Shown: piece by piece, positions 1 to 9,300 of the stretch
Layout: every line of letters begins with the position of its first letter
Numbering within the stretch: the stretch's first letter is position 1
Source of the DNA: Luidia sarsii
Taxonomy: Eukaryota; Echinodermata; Asteroidea; Paxillosida; Luidiidae
DNA: 64,000 nt
Direction: 5' to 3'
Assembly: GCA_949987565.1 (NCBI GenBank)
Contig: OX465109.1
Coordinates: 20,914,799 to 20,978,798, forward strand
Program-made: the position numbers and the translations under genes
The notes under the pieces: model-generated
Databases searched by the model: none
The model's input: the letters and a program-made list of their open reading frames with translations, nothing else
What the model was told of the DNA's origin: nothing

Positions 1-100
1 CACTTGACTTGCAAAGTGTACATTATCTTTCCGCTACTCTCCGCAGACTGTTCTATGCTCTTCTCAACAAAGACGAGCTCCCTCCTTATTGAAGAGGTTA
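1..100. repeat. Spacer remnant (3' end) at the window edge
   Basis: This is the last 100 bp of a spacer, matching 6267-6366. It contains cttgacttgcaaag and a diverged, internally shortened monomer fragment (ttatctttccgctactctcc compares with the monomer's tatcttcctactcagttactctc). Normal monomer sequence resumes in the exact 464-bp register at about 101-107. Confidence 0.88.
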
Positions 101-492
101 TCCTAGGAATCCTAGGGATACTTCCAAGCCAAGTTTCAAGAATCAAAACCTAAAATGTAATACGATATGAACACGCAAGGAATATATCTCTGCCCATCAC
201 CTCCAAAATCTGCAAATCAACGTCCGCTCGTATGAATACACAGTTGACACTCAGACAGATGAAGGGTCGTTGTCTTTCCGTGGAAAACCATCAAAAGAAA
301 TGTTCTCCAAACTCAGTAACTTTAACACTTGTCGTTAGAGGAACCCTAGACCTCTTCTTATGGCAAATTTGAATCTTGTCAGCATCATATTTAATGAAAT
401 ATTAATTTGCTAACCCTATCTTCCTACTCAGTTACCCTCTGCCGTCGACCATAATGCCAGCGACTGGACAATGGCAGCTCAGAGAAACAGGT

Positions 493-956
493 AGGGTCGC
501 TCCCTTCTCCTGAAAATGTTTGAATAGAAATTGACCCCGAATTCAGATGTTTTGACTCAGGCCATTCGAGGAATCCTAGGGCTACTTTCAAGCCAATTTT
601 CAAGGATGAAAACCTAAAATGTAATACGATATGAACACGCAAGGAATATATCTCTGCCCATCACCTTCAAAATCTGCGAATCAACGTCCGCTCGTATGAA
701 TACACAGTTGACACTCAGACGGATGAAGGGTCGTTGCCTTTCCGTGGAAAACCATCAAAAGAAATGTTCTCCAAACTCAGTAACTTTAACACTTGTCGTT
801 AGAGGAATCCTAGACCTCTTCCTAGGGCAAATTTGAATGTCGTCAGCATCATATTTAATGAAATATTAATTTGCAAACCCTATCTTCCTACTCAGTTACT
901 CTCTGCCGTCGACCATAATGCCAGCGACTGGACAATGGCAGCTCAGAGAAACAGGT
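493..956 (+). repeat. Two diverged half-units inside one monomer
   Basis: Three landmarks repeat at exactly 234 bp: agggtcg at 493 and 727, gaggaatcctag at 568 and 802, and the taat...atat...aa...gc pattern at 622 and 856. Between the first two landmarks, 500-567 and 734-801 align without gaps with 39 of 68 identical bases by hand count. Including the landmarks gives 58 of 87. The return distance to the next monomer is 230 bp. This supports an ancestral unit of about 232 bp that dimerised and diverged before the 464-bp dimer spread. The remaining part of each half aligns only weakly and needs the 4-bp length difference. Confidence 0.85.
851..866 (+). repeat. AT-rich hairpin conserved in every monomer
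   Basis: The bases atatttaatgaaatat form an inverted repeat with a 6-bp stem (atattt and aaatat) and a 4-base loop. This sits in the most AT-rich part of the monomer, just before the gcaaaccct motif, and recurs every 464 bp. The loop differs in some copies: G to A turns it into aata, as near 21049, 29170 and 50999. The corresponding part of the other half-unit (about 622-640) is related but has lost the symmetry. AT-rich dyads are common in satellites and may affect bending or nucleosome placement; no function is shown here. Confidence 0.7.
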
Positions 957-1351
957 AGGGTCGCTCCCTTCTCCTGAAAATGTTTGAATAGAAATTGACT
1001 CCGAATTCAGATGTTTTGACTCAGGCCATTCGAGGAATCCTAGGGCTACTTTCAAGCCAATTTTCAAGGATGAAAACCTAAAGTGTAATACGATATGAAC
1101 ACGCAAGGAATATATCTCTGCCCATCACCTCCAAAATCTGTAAATCAACGTCCGCTCGTATGAATACACAGTTGACACTCAGACAGATGAAGGGTCGTTG
1201 TCTTTCCGTGGAAAACCATCAAAAGAAATGTTCTCCAAACTCAGTAACTTTAACACTTGTCGTTAGAGGAACCCTAGACCTCTTCTTATGGCAAATTTGA
1301 ATCTTGTCAGCATCATATTTAATGAAATATTAATTTGCTAACCCTATCTTC
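888..1351 (+). repeat. Representative 464-bp satellite monomer
   Basis: This is a typical complete monomer in the register used here, starting at the cctactcagtt motif. In order it holds gccgtcgaccataatgcc, the agggtcgctccc block (957), the ccgaattcagatg block, cattcgaggaatcctaggg (about 1028), a variable segment that separates subfamilies (caattttcaaggatg against caagtttcaagaatc), aatacgatatgaacacgc, the second agggtcg block (1191), the second gaggaa motif near 1266, and an AT-rich hairpin just before gcaaaccct or gctaaccct. It is a tandem dimer of two diverged half-units of about 234 and 230 bp. I do not recognise it as a named satellite family. Confidence 0.93.
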
Positions 1352-4300
1352 CTACTCAGTTACCCTCTGCCGTCGACCATAATGCCAGCGACTGGACAAT
1401 GGCAGCTCAGAGAAACAGGTAGGGTCGCTCCCTTCTCCTGAAAATGTTTGAATAGAAATTGACTCCGAATTCAGATGTTTTGACTCAGGCCATTCGAGGA
1501 ATCCTAGGGCTACTTTCAAGCCAATTTTCAAGGATGAAAACCTAAAGTGTAATACGATATGAACACGCAAGGAATATATCTTTGCCCATCACCTGCAAAA
1601 TCTGCGAATCAACGTCCCCTCGTATGAACACACAGTTGACACTCAGACGGATGAAGGGTCGTTGCCTTTCCGTGGAAAACCATCAAAAGAAATGTTCTCC
1701 AAACTCAGTAACTTTAACACTTGTCGTTAGAGGAATTCTAGACCTCTTCTTAGGGCAAATTTGAATCTCGTCAGCATCATATTTAATGAAATATTAATTT
1801 GCAAACCCTATATTCCTACTCAGTTACTCTCTGCCGTCGACCATAATGCCAGCGACTGGACAATGGCAGCTCAGAGAAACAGGTAGGGTCGCTCCCTTCT
1901 CCTGAAAATGTTTGAATAGAAATTGACCCCGAATTCAGATGTTTTGACTCAGGCCATTCGAGGAATCCTAGGGCTACTTTCAAGCCAATTTTCAAGGATG
2001 AAAACCTAAAATGTAATACGATATGAACACGCAAGGAATATATCTCTGCCCATCACCTTCAAAATCTGCGAATCAACGTCCGCTCGTATGAATACACAGT
2101 TGACACTCAGACGGATGAAGGGTCGTTGCCTTTCCGTGGAAAACCATCAAAAGAAATGTTCTCCAAACTCAGTAACTTTAACACTTGTCGTTAGAGGAAT
2201 CCTAGACCTCTTCCTAGGGCAAATTTGAATGTCGTCAGCATCATATTTAATGAAATATTAATTTGCAAACCCTATCTTCCTACTCAGTTACTCTCTGCCG
2301 TCGACCATAATGCCAGCGACTGGACAATGGCAGCTCAGAGAAACAGGTAGGGTCGCTCCCTTCTCCTGAAAATGTTTGAATAGAAATTGACTCCGAATTC
2401 AGATGTTTTGACTCAGGCCATTCGAGGAATCCTAGGGCTACTTTCAAGACAATTTTCAAGGATGAAAAACTAAAATGTAATACGATATGAACACGCAAGG
2501 AATATATCTCTGCCCATCACCTGCAAAATCTGCGAATCAACGTCCGCTCGCATGAATGCACAGTTGACACTAAGACATATGAAAGGTCGTTGCCTTTCCG
2601 TGGATAATCTTTAAAAGAAATGTTCTCCAAACTCAGTAACTTTAACACTTGTCGTTAGAGGATCCATAGACCTCTTCCTAGGGCAAATTTGAATCTCGTC
2701 AGCATCATATTTAATGAAATATTAATTTGCAAACCCTATCTTCCTACTCAGTTACTCTCTGCCGTCGACCATAATGCCAGCGACTGGACAATGGCAGCTC
2801 AGAGAAACAGGTAGTGTCGCTCCCTTCTCCTGAAAATGTTTGAATAGAAATTGACACCGAATTCAGATGATTTGACTCAGGCCATTCGAGGAATCCTAGG
2901 GCTACTTTCAAGTCAAGTTTCAAGAATCAAAACCTAAAATGTAAAACGATATGAACACGCAAGGAATATGTCTCTGCCCATCACCTGCAAAATCTGCGAA
3001 TCAACGTCCGCTCGTATGAATACACAGTTGACACTCAGACAGATGAAAGGTCGTTGCCTTTCCGTGGAAAATCATCAAAAGAAATGTTCTCGAAACTCAG
3101 TAATTTTAACACTTGTCGTTAGAGGGACCGCAGACCTCTTCCTAGGGCAAATTTGAATCTCGTTAGCATCATATTTAATGAAATATTAATTTGCAAACCC
3201 TATATTCCTACTCAGTTACTCTCTGCCGTCGACCATAATGCCAGCGACTGGACAATGGCAGCTCAGAGAAACAGGTAGGGTCGCTCCCTTCTCCTGAAAA
3301 TGTTTGAATAGAAATTGACTCCGAATTCAGATGTTTTGACTCAGGCCATTCGAGGAATCCTAGGGCTACTTTCAAGACAATTTTCAAGGATGAAAACCTA
3401 AAATGTAATACGATATGAACACGCAAGGAATATATCTCTACCCATCACCTCCAAAATCTGCAAATGAACGTCCCCTCGTATGAATACACAGTTGACACTC
3501 AGACGGATGAGGGGTCGTCGCCTTTCCGTGGAAAACCATCAAAAGAAATGTTCTCCAAACTCAGTAACTTTAACACTTGTAGTTAGAGGAACCCTAGAAC
3601 TCTTCCTAGGGCAAATTTGAATCTTGTCAGCATCATATTTAATGAAATATTAATTTGCAAACCCTATCTTCCTACTCAGTTACTCTCTGCCGTCGACCAT
3701 AATGCCAGCGACTGGACAATGGCAGCTCAGAGAAACAGGTAGGCTCGCTCCCTTCTCCTGAAAATGTTTGAATAGAAATTGACCCCGAATTCAGATGTTT
3801 TGACTCAGGCCATTCGAGGAATCCTAGGGCTACTTTCAAGTCAAGTTTCAAGAATCAAAACCTAAAATGTAATACGATATGAACACGCAAGGAATATGTC
3901 TCTGCCCATCACCTGCAAAATCTGCGAATCAACGTCCCCTCGTATGAATACACAGTAGACACTCAGACGGATGAAGGGTCGTTGCCTTTCCGTGGAAAAC
4001 CATCAAAAGAAATGTTCTCCAAACTCAGTAACTTTAACACTTGTCGTTAGAGGAATCCTAGACCTCTTCCTAGGGCAAATTTGAATCTCGTCAGCATCAT
4101 ATTTAATGAAATATTAATTTGCAAACCCTATATTCCTACTCAGTTACTCTCTGCCGTCGACCATAATGCCAGCGACTGGACAATGGCAGCTCAGAGAAAC
4201 AGGTAGGGTCGCTCCCTTCTCCTGAAAATGTTTGAATAGAAATTGACTCCGAATTCAGATGTTTTGACTCAGGCCATTCGAGGAATCCTAGGGCTACTTT

Positions 4301-5301
4301 CAAGACAATTTTCAAGGATGAAAACCTAAAATGTAATACGATATGAACACGCAAGGAATATATCTCTGCCCATCACCTGCAAAATCTGCGAATCAACGTC
4401 CGCTCGTATGAATACACAGTTGACACTCAGACGGATGAAGTGTCGTTGCCTTTCCGTGGAAAACCATCAAAAGAAATGTTCTCAAAACTCAGTAACTTTA
4501 ACACTTGTCCTTAGAGGAACCCTAGACCTCTTCCTAGGGCAAATTTGAATCTCGTCAGCATCATATTTAATGAAATATTAATTTGCAAACCCTATATTCC
4601 TACTCAGTTACTCTCTGCCGTCGACCATAATGCCAGCGACTGGACAATGGCAGCTCAGAGAAACAGGTAGGGTCGCTCCCTTCTCCTGAAAATGTTTGAA
4701 TAGAAATTGACTCCGAATTCAGATGTTTTGACTCAGGCCATTCGAGGAATCCTAGGGCTACTTTCAAGACAATTTTCAAGGATGAAAACCTAAAATGTAA
4801 TACGATATGAACACGCAAGGAATATATCTCTGCCCATCACCTGCAAAATCTGCGAATCAACGTCCGCTCGTATGAATACACAGTTGACACTCAGACGGAT
4901 GAAGGGTCGTTGCCTTTCCGTGGAAAACCATCAAAAGAAATGTTCTCCACACTCAGTAACTTTAACACTTGTCGTTAGAGGAACCCTAGACCTCTTCTTA
5001 GGGCAAATTTGAATCTTGTCTGCATCATATTTAATGAAATATTAATTTGCAAACCCTATCTTCCTACTCAGTTACTCTCTGCCGTCGACCATAATGCCAG
5101 CGACTGGACAATGGCAGCTCAGAGAAACAGGTAGGGTCGCTCCCTTCTCCTGAAAATGTTTGAATAGAAATTGACCCCGAATTCAGATGTTTTGACTCAG
5201 GGCATTCGAGGAATCCTAGGGCTACTTTCAAGCCAAGTTTCAAGAATCAAAACCTAAAATGTAATACGATATGAACACGCAAGGAATATATCTCTGCCCA
5301 T

Positions 5302-5316
5302 CAGATCAAATATCTG
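5302..5316. repeat. Spacer-proximal monomer marker hairpin
   Basis: The last monomer before every complete spacer has cagatcaaatatctg where other monomers have cacctgcaaaatctg. The replacement makes a 5-bp inverted repeat (cagat and atctg). The same marker is at 11568, 17834, 23636, 30366, 44984, 49516 and 54512, and nowhere else that I could find. Linked changes in the same monomer include catcagaagaaatg, cgttacagg and gaatattcgcc (one extra base). The monomer evidently moves together with the spacer. Confidence 0.88.
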
Positions 5317-5580
5317 CGAATCAACGTCCGCTCGTATGAATACACAGTTGACACTCAGACAGATGAAGGGTCGTTGCCTTTCCGTGGAAAACCATCAGAA
5401 GAAATGTTCTCCAAACTCAGTAACTTTAACACTTGTCGTTACAGGAACCCTAGACCTCTTCATAGGGCAAATTTGAATATTCGCCAGCATCATATTTAAT
5501 GAAATATTAATTTGCAAACCCTCTTGCTTGACTTGTTTCTACTCGGTCTCTTTCTGCCCTCGACCATTAAAAGTACATGA

Positions 5581-5592
5581 ACACACACACAC
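5581..5592. repeat. (AC)6 microsatellite in the spacer
   Basis: Six AC dinucleotides lie just inside the left end of the spacer. The same tract, with the same repeat number as far as I can see, is present in every complete spacer copy. That is unusual for a microsatellite and fits recent spread of the spacer. Confidence 0.8.
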
Positions 5593-5762
5593 TTCCTCAG
5601 TCATAAAGGTTAGTTTCCTTTGCGTGATGATAAAATAATTTAAACATGTGCGCTTTCAGTCATTTTAACAATGTTCGACGGCTTATTCCAGATTCATTTT
5701 TGTTTCGACCTACTCTATGGCGTTACTTCAGAACTACTTACGCAAAAGCAAACTTAAGTAAG

Positions 5763-5838
5763 TCGCCCCATATTCACACCACGCTACCATGCAAATGGCT
5801 ATACAGGTGGAAATCTAAACAAATCGCCCCATATTCAC
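5763..5838 (+). repeat. 15-bp direct repeat, 61 bp apart
   Basis: The word tcgccccatattcac occurs at 5763-5777 and 5824-5838. The spacing of 61 bp is half of the 122-bp subrepeat that starts just downstream, so it may be a trace of an older 61-bp unit. It is present in all complete spacers. Confidence 0.75.
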
Positions 5839-5876
5839 CAGACGCTGTGACGCGTATCGCTGCGTATCTTAAGACC

Positions 5877-5931
5877 GAACAGGTCTGAGAGGATGACCAC
5901 CTAACTTTTGAGTATCTAGCGAGACCTGTTC
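5877..5931. repeat. 10-bp perfect inverted repeat in the spacer
   Basis: gaacaggtct at 5877-5886 is the exact reverse complement of agacctgttc at 5922-5931, with 35 bp between. The left arm overlaps a smaller hairpin (agacc at 5872 with ggtct at 5882). It lies in the first 122-bp subrepeat and is carried in all spacers. The second subrepeat keeps the left arm but has lost the right arm. Confidence 0.7.
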
Positions 5932-6152
5932 ACTTGAATAGACACGCACGGTGCACTTGTAGAATCATTTTACTCTTGTCCTTGCGTATCTTTTGACCGA
6001 ACAGGTCTGAGAGGATGACCACCTAACTTTGAATATTCAGTGAGACCCTTTCACCTTTGACTAGAATACAGGCGGGCGGTGATCTTGCACAATCTTTTCA
6101 CCCCTGTCTTCGCGTATCTTGAAACTGAACAGATCTGACTGAATGGCCAATC

Positions 6153-6173
6153 CCACCTATAACATACAGGTGG
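6153..6173. repeat. Short hairpin in the spacer (6-bp stem)
   Basis: ccacct and aggtgg form a 6-bp stem around a 9-base loop. An 8-bp palindrome, cagatctg, lies just upstream (about 6130-6137). There is no T-run after the stem, so it is not a bacterial-type terminator. Confidence 0.55.
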
Positions 6174-6366
6174 ACCATGAACCTGTAGAATCATTTCATC
6201 TTCTCGGTGCAGGATACATAGCGCAATGGTTGTCCCTACACGTTTAACATTACTTCACAAATACATCACTTGACTTGCAAAGTGTACATTATCTTTCCGC
6301 TACTCTCCGCAGACTGTTCTATGCTCTTCTCAACAAAGACGAGCTCCCTCCTTATTGAAGAGGTTA

Positions 6367-9300
6367 TCCTAGGAATCCTAGGGATACTTCCAAGCCAAGT
6401 TTCAAGAATCAAAACCTAAAATGTAATACGATATGAACACGCAAGGAATATATCTCTGCCCATCACCTCCAAAATCTGCAAATCAACGTCCGCTCGTATG
6501 AATACACAGTTGACACTCAGACAGATGAAGGGTCGTTGTCTTTCCGTGGAAAACCATCAAAAGAAATGTTCTCCAAACTCAGTAACTTTAACACTTGTCG
6601 TTAGAGGAACCCTAGACCTCTTCTTATGGCAAATTTGAATCTTGTCAGCATCATATTTAATGAAATATTAATTTGCTAACCCTATCTTCCTACTCAGTTA
6701 CCCTCTGCCGTCGACCATAATGCCAGCGACTGGACAATGGCAGCTCAGAGAAACAGGTAGGGTCGCTCCCTTCTCCTGAAAATGTTTGAATAGAAATTGA
6801 CCCCGAATTCAGATGTTTTGACTCAGGCCATTCGAGGAATCCTAGGGCTACTTTCAAGCCAATTTTCAAGGATGAAAACCTAAAATGTAATACGATATGA
6901 ACACGCAAGGAATATATCTCTGCCCATCACCTTCAAAATCTGCGAATCAACGTCCGCTCGTATGAATACACAGTTGACACTCAGACGGATGAAGGGTCGT
7001 TGCCTTTCCGTGGAAAACCATCAAAAGAAATGTTCTCCAAACTCAGTAACTTTAACACTTGTCGTTAGAGGAATCCTAGACCTCTTCCTAGGGCAAATTT
7101 GAATGTCGTCAGCATCATATTTAATGAAATATTAATTTGCAAACCCTATCTTCCTACTCAGTTACTCTCTGCCGTCGACCATAATGCCAGCGACTGGACA
7201 ATGGCAGCTCAGAGAAACAGGTAGGGTCGCTCCCTTCTCCTGAAAATGTTTGAATAGAAATTGACTCCGAATTCAGATGTTTTGACTCAGGCCATTCGAG
7301 GAATCCTAGGGCTACTTTCAAGCCAATTTTCAAGGATGAAAACCTAAAGTGTAATACGATATGAACACGCAAGGAATATATCTCTGCCCATCACCTCCAA
7401 AATCTGTAAATCAACGTCCGCTCGTATGAATACACAGTTGACACTCAGACAGATGAAGGGTCGTTGTCTTTCCGTGGAAAACCATCAAAAGAAATGTTCT
7501 CCAAACTCAGTAACTTTAACACTTGTCGTTAGAGGAACCCTAGACCTCTTCTTATGGCAAATTTGAATCTTGTCAGCATCATATTTAATGAAATATTAAT
7601 TTGCTAACCCTATCTTCCTACTCAGTTACCCTCTGCCGTCGACCATAATGCCAGCGACTGGACAATGGCAGCTCAGAGAAACAGGTAGGGTCGCTCCCTT
7701 CTCCTGAAAATGTTTGAATAGAAATTGACTCCGAATTCAGATGTTTTGACTCAGGCCATTCGAGGAATCCTAGGGCTACTTTCAAGCCAATTTTCAAGGA
7801 TGAAAACCTAAAGTGTAATACGATATGAACACGCAAGGAATATATCTTTGCCCATCACCTGCAAAATCTGCGAATCAACGTCCCCTCGTATGAACACACA
7901 GTTGACACTCAGACGGATGAAGGGTCGTTGCCTTTCCGTGGAAAACCATCAAAAGAAATGTTCTCCAAACTCAGTAACTTTAACACTTGTCGTTAGAGGA
8001 ATTCTAGACCTCTTCTTAGGGCAAATTTGAATCTCGTCAGCATCATATTTAATGAAATATTAATTTGCAAACCCTATATTCCTACTCAGTTACTCTCTGC
8101 CGTCGACCATAATGCCAGCGACTGGACAATGGCAGCTCAGAGAAACAGGTAGGGTCGCTCCCTTCTCCTGAAAATGTTTGAATAGAAATTGACCCCGAAT
8201 TCAGATGTTTTGACTCAGGCCATTCGAGGAATCCTAGGGCTACTTTCAAGCCAATTTTCAAGGATGAAAACCTAAAATGTAATACGATATGAACACGCAA
8301 GGAATATATCTCTGCCCATCACCTTCAAAATCTGCGAATCAACGTCCGCTCGTATGAATACACAGTTGACACTCAGACGGATGAAGGGTCGTTGCCTTTC
8401 CGTGGAAAACCATCAAAAGAAATGTTCTCCAAACTCAGTAACTTTAACACTTGTCGTTAGAGGAATCCTAGACCTCTTCCTAGGGCAAATTTGAATGTCG
8501 TCAGCATCATATTTAATGAAATATTAATTTGCAAACCCTATCTTCCTACTCAGTTACTCTCTGCCGTCGACCATAATGCCAGCGACTGGACAATGGCAGC
8601 TCAGAGAAACAGGTAGGGTCGCTCCCTTCTCCTGAAAATGTTTGAATAGAAATTGACTCCGAATTCAGATGTTTTGACTCAGGCCATTCGAGGAATCCTA
8701 GGGCTACTTTCAAGCCAATTTTCAAGGATGAAAACCTAAAGTGTAATACGATATGAACACGCAAGGAATATATCTCTGCCCATCACCTCCAAAATCTGTA
8801 AATCAACGTCCGCTCGTATGAATACACAGTTGACACTCAGACAGATGAAGGGTCGTTGTCTTTCCGTGGAAAACCATCAAAAGAAATGTTCTCCAAACTC
8901 AGTAACTTTAACACTTGTCGTTAGAGGAACCCTAGACCTCTTCTTATGGCAAATTTGAATCTTGTCAGCATCATATTTAATGAAATATTAATTTGCTAAC
9001 CCTATCTTCCTACTCAGTTACCCTCTGCCGTCGACCATAATGCCAGCGACTGGACAATGGCAGCTCAGAGAAACAGGTAGGGTCGCTCCCTTCTCCTGAA
9101 AATGTTTGAATAGAAATTGACTCCGAATTCAGATGTTTTGACTCAGGCCATTCGAGGAATCCTAGGGCTACTTTCAAGCCAATTTTCAAGGATGAAAACC
9201 TAAAGTGTAATACGATATGAACACGCAAGGAATATATCTTTGCCCATCACCTGCAAAATCTGCGAATCAACGTCCCCTCGTATGAACACACAGTTGACAC

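Larger units (their letters stand above)
101..5522 (+). repeat. Monomer array A (11 registers)
   Basis: The register starts are 424, 888, 1352, 1816, 2280, 2744, 3208, 3672, 4136, 4600 and 5064, preceded by a partial monomer at 101-423 with the right-flank marker gggatacttccaag. 424-1815 is a trimer block. From 2449 to about 3600 the sequence departs from the same-position sequence of array B. It carries changes such as gacactaagacatatg near 2568 and gataatctttaaaag near 2604. No gene is visible. Confidence 0.93.
5862..6208 (+). repeat. About 122-bp subrepeats within spacer (three copies)
   Basis: Copies start with gcgtatctt at 5862, 5984 and 6112 (spacings 122 and 128). The first two share gaacaggtctgagaggatga and ccacctaact. 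The third is more diverged (gaacagatctgactgaatgg). The first and third also share gtagaatcattt. A trailing gcaggatacat near 6209 looks like the start of a fourth, truncated copy. The same block occurs in spacers 2-5. Spacers 6-8 have four copies. Confidence 0.82.
1..6266. repeat. Higher-order unit 1, 6266 bp
   Basis: The window opens with cacttgacttgcaaagtgta, which recurs at 6267, giving a period of exactly 6266 bp. The unit holds the 3' end of a spacer, 11 monomer registers (424 to 5064) and the 5' part of the next spacer. It has the same length as units 2 and 3, but from 2449 to about 3600 it carries different monomer subtypes. Confidence 0.95.
5523..6366. repeat. Spacer copy 1 (short type, 844 bp)
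   Basis: This is non-464 sequence inserted in phase between monomers. Left to right it holds a diverged monomer fragment (5523-5567, ending ctgccctcgaccatt), an (AC)6 tract at 5581, a segment with a 15-bp direct repeat 61 bp apart (5763 and 5824), three subrepeats of about 122 bp from 5862, a hairpin at 6153, and a second diverged monomer fragment from about 6277. The 9-bp word cttgacttg occurs near both ends (5527 and 6269). I see no transposase, terminal inverted repeats or RNA gene in it. Confidence 0.88.

Noticed and set aside
424..642. 72-codon minus-strand reading frame, repeated in most monomers, as a gene family
   Set aside because: It starts with TTG (GTG in the 76-codon variants). 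Stops or shortened frames occur in whole subfamilies. Copies exist only because the DNA repeats, and there is no upstream signal or recognisable domain.
873..881. gcaaaccct and gaaccctag as telomere-like (CCCTAAA or CCTAA) repeats
   Set aside because: Each is a single occurrence per monomer, not a tandem short repeat, and flanking bases do not extend the telomere pattern.
1582..1764. 60-62-codon plus-strand frames (for example 1582, 2968, 28032) as small genes
   Set aside because: Many start at TTG, and they overlap monomer sequence that is conserved equally at all codon positions. They appear or vanish with single subfamily changes. The 85-codon versions at 52989 and 57985 are the same frame extended by a chance substitution.
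6153..6173. Hairpin at the spacer as a transcription terminator
   Set aside because: The stem is only 6 bp, the loop is 9, no T-run follows, and there is no gene upstream.
5523..6366. Spacer as a transposable element with 9-bp target duplications (cttgacttg at 5527 and 6269)
   Set aside because: Diverged monomer sequence continues inside the left copy of the 9-bp word and beyond the right one. There are no terminal inverted repeats and no coding capacity. The word is more likely inherited from two decayed monomers.
5523..6366. Spacer as an rDNA intergenic or 5S-type unit
   Set aside because: I see no rRNA-like sequence, no internal promoter boxes that I can support, and no poly-T terminator anywhere in the higher-order unit.
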